Program-made: the position numbers and the translations under genes
Shown here: piece after piece, positions 1 to 5,119 of the stretch
Position numbering within the stretch: position 1 is the stretch's first letter
Layout: each line of letters opens with the position of its first letter
Assembly: GCA_003517725.1 (NCBI GenBank)
Contig: DOZZ01000298.1
Coordinates: 39,342 to 44,460 of the forward strand
Length of the DNA: 5,119 bases
Direction of reading: 5' to 3'
Origin: Bryobacterales bacterium
GTDB taxonomy: Bacteria; Acidobacteriota; Terriglobia; Bryobacterales; Bryobacteraceae
The notes under the pieces: generated by a model
Seen by the model: only the letters and a program-made list of their open reading frames with translations
Told to the model about the DNA's origin: nothing
Databases searched by the model: none

Positions 1-137
1 AGCCGGTTGGTGGTCTTGCCCATGGCCGAAACCACCACTATGGGACGGCGTTCCTGGCGCGACTTGACGATGCCGGCCATGCGTTCGATGGCGGCGGCCG
101 ACTCCACGCTCGTGCCGCCGAACTTCATCACGATCAT
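1..137 (-). CDS. lysC: Aspartate kinase, N-terminal fragment (cut by window edge)
   Basis: Aspartate kinase phosphorylates L-aspartate to aspartyl-4-phosphate, the first step of lysine/diaminopimelate, threonine and methionine synthesis in the cytoplasm. Only the first 45 codons are visible; the gene continues past the left edge. The fragment begins MIVMKFGGTSV, the hallmark KFGGTS nucleotide-binding motif of the amino-acid kinase family (Lys5). It continues to a second family-typical strand, IVVVSAMGKTTNR at residues 33-45. The ATG at 137 lies immediately after the asd stop codon with no intervening base. An alternative in-frame ATG (residue 4, position 128) would also leave a normal MKFGGTS start. 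A weak GAAGG lies 13 bases before the ATG inside asd, so translation is probably coupled to asd. The regulatory ACT domains that would tell the class of kinase are outside the window. Confidence 0.93.
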   Translation of the reverse strand, partial: MIVMKFGGTSVESAAAIERMAGIVKSRQERRPIVVVSAMGKTTNR

Positions 138-1184
138 CTAATCCAACCAGCCTTCTGAAGCCATCAGTTCGGCATTTAACACGGCCGCGCCGGCCGCGCC
201 GCGTACTGTGTTGTGGCCGAGCGCGACGAATTTGTAGTCGAGCACCGGGCACTCACGCAGACGGCCGATAAAGGTAGCCATGCCGCGATCGCGCTCGACG
301 TCCTTGCGCGGCTGCGGGCGATCGCGCTGCTCCAGGTATTGCACGGGGCGGCACGGAGCGCTCGGCAACTGGCGCTCCTGCGGCACACCGCGAAAGCTGG
401 TCAGCGCCTGGCGCACGGCGTCCACGCCGGGTTTCCGTTCGAGTTGCACCGAGACGGTGATGGTATGCCCGTCCAGCACCGGCACGCGATTGCAGTGGGC
501 GCTTACCACGGCCTCGAGCGGGGCGATGCGATGCTCGCGATAATCGCCCAGAATCTTCTGGGTTTCGGATTCCATCTTCTCTTCTTCGCCGCCGATAAAA
601 GGGACCACGTTGGCATTGATATCGATCGACGAGACGCCAGGATAACCGGCGCCCGAGATGGCCTGCATGGTGGTGGTGATCACTTTCCTGATGCCGAACT
701 GTCGCAACGGCGCCAGAGCCATGGTCAGCACCACCGTCGAGCAGTTGGGATTCGTCACGATCGCGCCCGGCCAGCCGCGACGCTCGCGCTGCACGGGGAT
801 CAATTGCAGGTGATCGGCGTTGACTTCCGGCACGAGCAGCGGCACATCGGCCTCCATGCGGTGGTTGCGGGAGTTGCTGACCACAATGTGCCCGGCGCGC
901 GCGAAGGCCTGCTCAATTTCGGTGGCGACTCCGGCATCCATCGCCGAGAACAACAGCTTGGGAGCATCGCCGGGAGCCGCGGCCGAAACCGGGCGCGATG
1001 CCACCGACTCCGGCGTCTCGCCGCCCAAGTGCCACGTCGCGGCGTCGCGGTACAGTTTACCGGCCGAACGCTCGCTGGCACCGAGCCATGTGAGATCGAA
1101 CCACGGATGATTCTCGAGAAAACGAATAAAGTGCTGGCCGACCATGCCGGTCGCGCCAAGAATGCCTGCTTCTACTTTTTTCAT
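138..1184 (-). CDS. asd: Aspartate-semialdehyde dehydrogenase, archaeal/fungal type
   Basis: Reduces aspartyl-4-phosphate to aspartate-4-semialdehyde with NADPH, directly after LysC in the aspartate pathway. The protein is 348 aa, normal for the family. The N-terminal Rossmann glycine motif is G10-A-T-G13-M-V-G16. The catalytic cysteine is Cys148 in NPNCST (residues 145-150). Further conserved blocks are SNSRNHRM (103-110), AISGAGYPGVSS (175-186), the CNRVPVLDGH block (231-240, with His240 the likely catalytic base) and the C-terminal HNTVRGAAGAA (324-334). The SNSRNHR and HNTVRGAAG blocks are typical of the archaeal/fungal branch rather than the classical enterobacterial Asd. The ATG at 1184 is one base after the stop of the M20 gene, and the stop abuts lysC, so it is the middle gene of a coupled operon. 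No internal damage is visible. Confidence 0.96.
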   Translation of the reverse strand: MKKVEAGILGATGMVGQHFIRFLENHPWFDLTWLGASERSAGKLYRDAATWHLGGETPESVASRPVSAAAPGDAPKLLFSAMDAGVATEIEQAFARAGHIVVSNSRNHRMEADVPLLVPEVNADHLQLIPVQRERRGWPGAIVTNPNCSTVVLTMALAPLRQFGIRKVITTTMQAISGAGYPGVSSIDINANVVPFIGGEEEKMESETQKILGDYREHRIAPLEAVVSAHCNRVPVLDGHTITVSVQLERKPGVDAVRQALTSFRGVPQERQLPSAPCRPVQYLEQRDRPQPRKDVERDRGMATFIGRLRECPVLDYKFVALGHNTVRGAAGAAVLNAELMASEGWLD

Positions 1185-1185
1185 G

Positions 1186-2184
1186 TCAATTCTTCAGTTG
1201 GCGCACCAGCGCCGCGTACAACTCCACGGCCTCGAGCAGTTCCTTTTTGGGCACGCGCTCCTCGAGCGTGTGGGCCACGTGGATCGTGCCGGGACCCAGC
1301 AGAAACGCTCGTCCCCAGGCATCGCCGAAAGCCGGGATGTCCGTGGTGTATGCCACGACAGTCGTCTTGAAACCAGGCAGGCTGCCCAGGTGCAGCGCCG
1401 GGATCTCCAGCACCGGCACGGCTTCGGCCGAGGGCCGCGCGGCGGCTTCGATCGCCACGTGCGTGGGCCCGGAATCGCACACCAGCCGGATAAACACTTC
1501 GGCGCGCGCCTCGTCGGCGATAACGTTGGGCGCGCGTCCGCCCGCAATGGTGCCGATGTTCAGCGTGCTGGGCCCCAGCACATCGTCGTTCGGCAGCGGC
1601 ACGAGGCGGATGCGTTCCAGCGCGTCGAGCAGCTTCAAAATGGCCGATTCTCCTAGCTCCGGATACGCCGAATGGGCTAGCTTGCCGGTGGCCACGATCT
1701 CGTAGCGTAGTGCGCCCTTTGAACCGAGCGCCAGGCGATTCGATGTGGGCTCGCCGTTGATTAGAAAACGCGACCCGCGCGGCTGTTGCGCCGCGTGCAG
1801 CGCCCCGGCGCTGTTGCGCTCCTCACCCACTACGAAAAGCAGCCCGAAATTGGTTTCGCCGGCGGCCAGCAGGGCCTTGGCCGCGAAGACCATCGACGCG
1901 ATAATGCCCTTGGTATCGCAAGCACCGCGGCCCCACAAGAACTCGTCGTCCTCCCGCGCTTCAAAAAACGGCGGCACGGTATCCATGTGGGTCGAGAGCG
2001 TGACCACGGGAGCGTCGCCAAAACGCGCGAATACGTTGCGGCGGCCGGGCTCGACGTCCATGTACTCGATGTGCGTGGGGCCCAATCCCGCGAGCACGTC
2101 ATAGAGATACGCGCCGACAGCAGCCTCGTTGGGCGTGACGGATTCGATATTGATCAGCGCCCTGGTGAGCTCAAAAACGTCCAT
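1186..2184 (-). CDS. M20-family metallohydrolase (ArgE/DapE-like deacylase)
   Basis: A di-zinc amidohydrolase of the M20 family, 332 aa from the ATG at 2184. All expected metal and catalytic residues are present: His66 and Asp68 in STHMDTVP, Asp90 in GRGACDTKG, the catalytic Glu121 and ligand Glu122 in GEE, Glu145 in NGEPT, and the last ligand His305 in the GPGTIHVAHT block. A dimerisation (lid) domain sits at about 153-260, with the GKLAHSAYPELGESA and GGRAPNVIAD motifs. The start is chosen because homology begins at MDVFELTRALINIESVTPNE. The reading frame is open upstream to a GTG at 2313, but that extension is proline/arginine-rich and not family-like. The gene leads an operon with asd and lysC, suggesting removal of an N-succinyl or N-acetyl group in the diaminopimelate/lysine branch (DapE-like). 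The GPG...AHT ending also resembles ArgE/LysK. The exact substrate is not decided. It is shorter than most ArgE/DapE (about 375-400 aa) but appears complete. Confidence 0.9.
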   Translation of the reverse strand: MDVFELTRALINIESVTPNEAAVGAYLYDVLAGLGPTHIEYMDVEPGRRNVFARFGDAPVVTLSTHMDTVPPFFEAREDDEFLWGRGACDTKGIIASMVFAAKALLAAGETNFGLLFVVGEERNSAGALHAAQQPRGSRFLINGEPTSNRLALGSKGALRYEIVATGKLAHSAYPELGESAILKLLDALERIRLVPLPNDDVLGPSTLNIGTIAGGRAPNVIADEARAEVFIRLVCDSGPTHVAIEAAARPSAEAVPVLEIPALHLGSLPGFKTTVVAYTTDIPAFGDAWGRAFLLGPGTIHVAHTLEERVPKKELLEAVELYAALVRQLKN

Positions 2185-2248
2185 ACGTTTCCGGGGGCAG
2201 AGGCGCAGGCAGGAAGCGGGCAAAGAGCCGCGATTCCGGTTAGCGCTC

Positions 2249-2270
2249 CATCCATTGCACGCAACGGATG
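2249..2270. promoter_or_regulatory. 22-bp imperfect palindrome, candidate operator for the M20-asd-lysC operon
   Basis: The arms read CATCC-a-TTGC, a two-base centre AC, then GCAA-c-GGATG. Nine of eleven base pairs across the dyad axis match, with mismatches only at the central pair and the sixth pair. It lies 64 bp upstream of the M20 start codon, in the region where a promoter would be expected. The two-base centre favours a dimeric protein-binding site over an RNA hairpin. No regulator gene is present in the window, so the binding protein is unknown and the operator role is an inference. Confidence 0.4.
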
Positions 2271-2480
2271 ACAGTGTGCGGGGTTTAACCGCGCCACACC
2301 AGCCGCTCGTCACAGACCCGGCGAACGACTTCGGCGGACAGGCCCTGGTGCGCGATCACCGGCTGGTCTGGCCGGAACTGAAGATCGCCACGAATGCCCT
2401 CCGCACCTCTACCGAAACTTGCAGGATAACATGGGCCGCGCTGGCGCCGATGCGGGTGCCGTGAAGCAACTTTAATTTCA

Positions 2481-2507
2481 GGCAGCGCTCGCCACCGTAA
2501 CGCTGCC
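2481..2507. repeat. Small inverted repeat upstream of the cytochrome c gene
   Basis: GGCAGCG at 2481-2487 is repeated in inverse at 2501-2507 (CGCTGCC), separated by 13 bases. It lies about 20 bp upstream of the candidate -35 element of the cytochrome gene and could be an operator half-site pair. A 7-bp GC-rich repeat can also arise by chance. Confidence 0.25.
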
Positions 2508-2525
2508 AAAGCGTACAGCGTCAGC

Positions 2526-2554
2526 TTGGATGTCCTGGGTTTAGATTGTAAACT
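2526..2554 (+). promoter_or_regulatory. Weak sigma-70-like promoter candidate for the cytochrome c gene
   Basis: TTGGAT at 2526-2531 and TAAACT at 2549-2554 are spaced 17 bp apart, the optimal distance. They match the -35 and -10 consensus at only 3 of 6 and 4 of 6 positions. The pair sits in the only locally AT-rich stretch just upstream of the gene. The ribosome-binding site AGGAG (2570-2574) follows, 9 bases before the ATG at 2584. Confidence 0.3.
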
Positions 2555-2583
2555 GGGAAACGCATCTCTAGGAGAAGTCCCTC

Positions 2584-2913
2584 ATGAAACTACTCGTCAC
2601 TGCCGCCTCGACCGTGGCCCTGCTCTTTGGATCGGCCGCCCTGTTCGCCCAGGACAAGCCGGGCGATGCCAAAAAAGGGGAGGAGACGTTTGAGCAGTGC
2701 AAGGTCTGCCACAACGCCGACAGCACCGAAAAGAAAATGGGCCCCGGCCTGAAGGGTCTGTTCACGCACGAGAAGATGGCCAACGACAAGAAGCCCACGG
2801 AAGAGAACGTCCTGGCCAAGATCAACGAAGGCGGCAACGGTATGCCCGCCTATAACGAAATGTTGAGCGACGACGAGAAGAAAGACCTGCTGGCTTACCT
2901 CAAGACCCTTTAA
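2584..2913 (+). CDS. Small periplasmic mono-haem cytochrome c (class I)
   Basis: A 109-aa electron carrier that should be exported and carry one covalently bound haem c. Residues 1-22 form a Sec signal peptide (MKLL start, hydrophobic core VALLFGSAALFA), with probable cleavage after Ala22. The haem attachment motif is Cys39-K-V-Cys42-His43. A GPGLKGLF block follows at 53-60, which is usual after the haem motif in small class I cytochromes. Met87 in NGMPAY is the likely distal iron ligand. The C-terminal helix LSDDEKKDLLAYLKTL (94-109) matches the usual closing helix, so the domain is complete. The AGGAG ribosome-binding site lies 9 bases upstream of the ATG. It is a single-gene unit: the next gene runs in the opposite direction beyond a strong terminator. 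Redox partners cannot be told from the context. Confidence 0.93.
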   Translation: MKLLVTAASTVALLFGSAALFAQDKPGDAKKGEETFEQCKVCHNADSTEKKMGPGLKGLFTHEKMANDKKPTEENVLAKINEGGNGMPAYNEMLSDDEKKDLLAYLKTL

Positions 2914-2921
2914 AACGAGAA

Positions 2922-2969
2922 ATCGCGGTTGACGGCCTGGAGGCTTGGGGCCGTCAACCGCGATCTTTT
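2922..2969. terminator. Bidirectional intrinsic terminator between convergent genes
   Basis: A perfect 16-bp inverted repeat, ATCGCGGTTGACGGCC at 2922-2937, is complemented at 2949-2964 around an 11-base loop. On the plus strand the stem is followed by CTTTTCT (T run at 2966-2969), which would end cytochrome c transcripts 8 bp after its stop codon. On the minus strand it is followed by TTCTCGTTTT, serving the convergent S41 gene, whose stop lies 13 bp from the stem. The T runs are short, but the stem is long and GC-rich. Confidence 0.85.
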
Positions 2970-2977
2970 CTGCTCGT

Positions 2978-4186
2978 TTAAGCCTTTTTGCCTAGAACTT
3001 CGAGCGCCTTCTTCAGGATTACGTCTTCAGCCGGCTTGTTCTCTTGCGCCGCGGGCGCGGGTGTCTCGCCGCTGTCGTCCACGTCGGGCTGCGTATCGAG
3101 TTCCTGCACTACGGTGGAGGGCATCACGCCGTTGTCCTGGATACTCTTGCCGTCCGGCGCATAAAATTTGGCCACCGAAAGGATGACGGCCGACCCGTCG
3201 TCGAGCGTCACCGGTCGCCGGATCGACGCGTCCCCGTACGTACGTTCACCGATGACCTCGGCCCGCTTATTACCACCCAGTGCAGCGGCCGCAACCTCGG
3301 CGGCAGTCGCGGTGGCGCGGTTGGTCAGCACGACCAGCGGCCCCTTCCAGATGGCCTCACCGGCCTTGGCGTTATGGTCTTCGCGCGGAAACTTCTGACC
3401 TTGCACGTAAGTGATAAGGCCTTTATCGAGGAAGAGGTTCGCCAACTCGACGCCGTCCTCCGGATCGCCCACGGAGCAGTTGCGCAGGTCCAGAATCATT
3501 TGACGGGCACCCTTTGCCTCTAACGCCTTGATATCGGCCGCGATTTCTTTCAACTTGCCGGTCGACAGGGTCTCGGGGCGGATGTAACCGATGTTATTCT
3601 CGATCACGCGTGTCTCGACCGCGGGCGAATCGATCACGACGCGGGTCAGGGTCATTTTTTGCGGGTCGGGGCGGCGGCGCAATACGGTCAACTCTACGCT
3701 GCTGCCGGGGGCACCCCGCAACAACAAGTTGGCGTAGGCCAGCGGCATATCGCGCGTAGCAACGCCTTTGATGCTCTCAATCATGTCGCCCGTGGTGAGA
3801 CCCGCTTTGGCCGCCGGTGAACCCGGCACCGATCCCACTACCGCGATGTAGCCGAACTTTTTGGCCAACACCAGGCCGAGATCGCCGCGGAAGCTATCAT
3901 AGTTCTTTAAGTATTCCCTGTATTGTTCTGCATTTAAGTAACTTGCGAACGGGTCAATTGCCTCAAGCAAGCCATTCATTGCGCCCAACGTGACGTTCTT
4001 CATGTCGGGCTCTTCGACGTACTCGCTCTTGATTCGCGAGAGCACCTCTGAATAAACGCCCAGGTGTTTGTAGACCCCGGACGGGCCTTCCGTGGGGGCG
4101 CTTTTGCCCATGACGCTGCCAATCAGCAGCAAAACAGCCAGGAAAGTGGAGGAGAGTACCACGGAATACTTCAAGCGGCTATTCAT
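2978..4186 (-). CDS. S41/CtpA-like protein with PDZ domain, probable pseudoprotease
   Basis: A 402-aa protein laid out like a carboxyl-terminal processing protease. An N-terminal signal/anchor segment lies at about 7-27. A helical region at 38-95 contains the family-typical EYVEEPD and IDPFASYLNAEQY. A PDZ domain spans about 98-185 (DLGLVLAKK, GSPAAKAGLTTGDMI). The S41 core lies at about 195-357, and an acidic, Pro/Ala-rich tail runs from about 361. The active site is altered. The usual SASASE block reads TATAAE, placing Thr294 where the catalytic Ser belongs. GEPTFGKG reads GERTYGDA, placing Asp319 at the catalytic Lys. The following Gln position is Arg323. The glycine-rich LRGNPGG loop reads LRNCSVG. 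Proteolysis is therefore unlikely; a binding or scaffold role in the envelope is an inference. The start at 4186 is preferred over the upstream ATG at 4279, because that extension overlaps tadA and would precede the signal segment. No strong ribosome-binding site is seen. The gene is 47 bp downstream of tadA, possibly in one transcript. Confidence 0.9.
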   Translation of the reverse strand: MNSRLKYSVVLSSTFLAVLLLIGSVMGKSAPTEGPSGVYKHLGVYSEVLSRIKSEYVEEPDMKNVTLGAMNGLLEAIDPFASYLNAEQYREYLKNYDSFRGDLGLVLAKKFGYIAVVGSVPGSPAAKAGLTTGDMIESIKGVATRDMPLAYANLLLRGAPGSSVELTVLRRRPDPQKMTLTRVVIDSPAVETRVIENNIGYIRPETLSTGKLKEIAADIKALEAKGARQMILDLRNCSVGDPEDGVELANLFLDKGLITYVQGQKFPREDHNAKAGEAIWKGPLVVLTNRATATAAEVAAAALGGNKRAEVIGERTYGDASIRRPVTLDDGSAVILSVAKFYAPDGKSIQDNGVMPSTVVQELDTQPDVDDSGETPAPAAQENKPAEDVILKKALEVLGKKA

Positions 4187-4233
4187 AAACTCTATTAGTA
4201 AGTGTAACGCACGGGAGCCAGCGGCCGTTTCCG

Positions 4234-4692
4234 TCAACCCCGGCGCGCCTCGAAAAAACGTTTCATGAGGGCCGAGCATTCCGTTGCCAACACGCCTTCA
4301 ATTACGCGAGCCCGGTGATTCAGCAGAGGGTGGTCGGCCAGTCCGAACTTGCTGCGTACCCCGCCAAAGCGCAAGTCCCGAGCGCCGAACACCAGCGTCG
4401 CGATGCGTGCCGTTACCAGCGCCCCGGCGCACATCACACAGGGCTCGAGCGTGGCGTATAAGGTGGCGTTTTCCAGGCGATAGTTGCCGATCGACTGCGC
4501 GGCTTGACGCAGCGCCAGCATCTCGGCATGGGCCGACGGATCTGAGCCTCCGATCGGATTATTGCGGCCCGTCCCAATCACCTTGCCGTCAAGCACCACC
4601 ACAGCGCCCACCGGCACTTCGCCGGCGCGCTCGGCTTCGGCGGCCAGTTCGATCGCCTGACGCATAAATTCCTGGTGGATTGCGGTGGTCAC
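4234..4692 (-). CDS. tadA: tRNA adenosine(34) deaminase TadA
   Basis: Converts adenosine to inosine at the wobble position of tRNA-Arg(ACG), allowing it to read CGU, CGC and CGA codons; an essential cytoplasmic zinc deaminase in most bacteria. The protein is 152 aa, normal for the family. Key motifs are EVPVGAVVV (25-33), the zinc ligand and proton shuttle His55-Ala-Glu57, and the PCxxC zinc motif P84-Cys85-V-M-Cys88. ARDLRFGGVRSKF (104-116), with the family-typical R-x-G-G, and DHPLLNHR (120-127) also match TadA rather than other cytidine/guanine deaminases. The start is a GTG at 4692, chosen because HQEFMRQAIELA then aligns with the first helix of known TadA. The in-frame ATG at 4665 has a better ribosome-binding site (AGGA) but would trim that helix. 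The gene is followed at 47 bp by the S41 gene and is divergent from the DUF4337 gene. Confidence 0.95.
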   Translation of the reverse strand: MTTAIHQEFMRQAIELAAEAERAGEVPVGAVVVLDGKVIGTGRNNPIGGSDPSAHAEMLALRQAAQSIGNYRLENATLYATLEPCVMCAGALVTARIATLVFGARDLRFGGVRSKFGLADHPLLNHRARVIEGVLATECSALMKRFFEARRG

Positions 4693-4757
4693 CCTCGCAC
4701 GGTAGCATCCGGCGATCTGGAGTTGCCAGCCGGAACATTTTGCATGAAGCTTGTCTA
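4693..4757. other. Short divergent intergenic spacer (tadA / DUF4337 gene)
   Basis: These 65 bp separate two divergent start codons and must hold at least one promoter. I cannot identify convincing -35/-10 pairs on either strand. On the plus strand a four-codon frame, ATG AAG CTT GTC TAA (4744-4758), ends by overlapping the DUF4337 ATG as TAATG. It could be a tiny coupling leader or coincidence. Confidence 0.4.
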
Positions 4758-5119
4758 ATGCCCGAAATCGAAATTCCGCACGACGAAGAAGAAAGCCACG
4801 TCAAAGACCCCCTGGGCCGCACGGTCGGCATTCTGGCGGCGGTCTTTTCGGTGTTGCTGGCGCTGGTCACAATCATGTCCCATCGCGCGCACACGGAGGG
4901 CGTGCTGCTGAAGACTGAGGCCAACGACAAATGGTCCTATTACCAATCGAAGCGCATTAAGTTTCACGACCTGGAGCTTGGCGAGGACCTGATTCAGGTG
5001 ATGGGCCCGCGAAACGACGCGAGCCAGAAGGTGTTGGCGCGGTACACCAAAGAGAAGGAGAAGAACCTTAAGCAGGGCGAAGAGACCCAGGCCGAAGCGC
5101 AAGCTATCGAGAAGCGCTC
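4758..5119 (+). CDS. DUF4337-type membrane protein, N-terminal part (cut by window edge)
   Basis: The frame is open from the ATG at 4758 to the right edge (120 complete codons), so the protein is incomplete here. The N-terminus is short and acidic (MPEIEIPHDEEESHVKDP). One hydrophobic membrane segment follows at about 22-41 (TVGILAAVFSVLLALVTIM), then SHRAHTEGVLLKTEANDKWSYYQSKRI. This HR-x-HTE...K-x-EANDKW-x-YYQ pattern is characteristic of the DUF4337 family as I remember it, a family of unknown function. From about residue 90 the chain is rich in Lys, Glu, Gln and Ala and probably helical or coiled-coil, likely extending from the membrane. The ribosome-binding site is weak (GAAG about 9 bases upstream). 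An antisense frame of similar length is rejected in favour of this one. Confidence 0.8.
   Translation, partial: MPEIEIPHDEEESHVKDPLGRTVGILAAVFSVLLALVTIMSHRAHTEGVLLKTEANDKWSYYQSKRIKFHDLELGEDLIQVMGPRNDASQKVLARYTKEKEKNLKQGEETQAEAQAIEKR

Larger units (their letters stand above)
2185..2583. other. Divergent intergenic region between the M20 operon and the cytochrome c gene
   Basis: This 399-bp stretch separates two divergently oriented genes, so it should hold the promoters of both. It contains a 22-bp imperfect palindrome close to the M20 side, a 7-bp inverted repeat close to the cytochrome side and a weak promoter candidate for the cytochrome gene. A minus-strand open frame ends at the TAA 2285-2287. 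Its last 37 codons (about 2395-2288) have GC-rich third positions and read as a plausible protein tail (...GDLQFRPDQPVIAHQGL...). However, it lacks a good start codon with a ribosome-binding site, and I recognise no family. It could be a small gene, a gene remnant or chance. No RNA gene or mobile element was recognised here. Confidence 0.6.

Noticed and set aside
213..1370. 385-codon plus-strand open frame antisense to asd and the end of the M20 gene
   Set aside because: It is a mirror of the GC-rich codon pattern of two well-supported minus-strand enzymes. Its translation is His/Arg/Ala-rich with no recognisable domain, and it crosses the asd/M20 junction.
2185..2313. N-terminal extension of the M20 gene to the GTG at 2313
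   Set aside because: Family similarity starts exactly at the ATG at 2184. The extra 43 residues have no M20 features and would run through the palindrome, where the promoter region is expected.
2129..2464. 111-codon plus-strand frame spanning the start of the M20 gene and the intergenic region
   Set aside because: It is largely antisense to M20 coding sequence, has no ribosome-binding site and no recognisable domain.
4187..4260. Promoter for the S41 gene: TTGACG overlapping the tadA stop, with TACACT downstream
   Set aside because: The spacing between the two elements is about 25 bp, too long for a sigma-70 promoter, and no better-spaced -10 element is present.
4187..4279. 31-residue N-terminal extension of the S41 gene to the ATG at 4279
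   Set aside because: It would overlap the 3' end of tadA and put a polar stretch in front of the signal/anchor segment. The ATG at 4186 gives a normal export signal.
4755..5102. 115-codon minus-strand frame at the right edge with a hydrophobic-looking N-terminus
   Set aside because: It lies antisense to the DUF4337-like frame, which is open to the edge, has a proper membrane segment and a recognisable family pattern. The antisense translation resembles no family.
1..5119. CRISPR array, defence island, prophage or transposon
   Set aside because: No direct-repeat series, transposase, integrase or defence-type domain is visible in any frame. The genes are biosynthetic, tRNA-modifying or envelope functions.

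Overview
The window is high-GC, gene-dense bacterial DNA (roughly 60% GC by eye). It looks like ordinary chromosomal housekeeping sequence rather than a mobile or accessory region. The combination of an archaeal/fungal-type aspartate-semialdehyde dehydrogenase, a short ArgE/DapE-like M20 hydrolase, a DUF4337 membrane protein and a small periplasmic cytochrome c would fit a Gram-negative soil bacterium such as a member of the Acidobacteriota. That placement is an inference from gene content, not from a marker gene.

Left part (1-2184, minus strand): a very tight three-gene cluster transcribed right to left. It holds an M20 metallohydrolase, aspartate-semialdehyde dehydrogenase (asd) and the first 45 codons of aspartate kinase (lysC, cut by the window edge). 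The gaps are 1 bp and 0 bp, so this is almost certainly one translationally coupled operon for the aspartate pathway (lysine/diaminopimelate, threonine, methionine). The M20 enzyme may be the deacylase of the diaminopimelate/lysine branch, although its motifs look at least as ArgE-like as DapE-like.

Middle (2185-2583): a 399-bp divergent intergenic region between the M20 operon and a plus-strand cytochrome c gene. It contains a 22-bp imperfect palindrome (2249-2270), a small inverted repeat (2481-2507), a weak promoter candidate for the cytochrome gene and one doubtful small ORF.

Right part (2584-5119): a secreted mono-haem cytochrome c (+) converges on an S41/CtpA-like protein (-), and the two are separated by a 16-bp perfect-stem bidirectional terminator. 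Upstream of the S41 gene on the same strand is tadA (tRNA adenosine-34 deaminase). Divergent from tadA, a DUF4337 membrane protein (+) runs off the right edge.

The most noteworthy observation is that the S41 protein has the full fold layout of a carboxyl-terminal processing protease (membrane anchor, PDZ, S41 core) but has replaced all three catalytic residues: Ser to Thr294, Lys to Asp319 and Gln to Arg323. The spacing between these positions is kept exactly. It is probably a pseudoprotease. I saw no CRISPR array, tRNA or rRNA gene, insertion sequence or phage gene.
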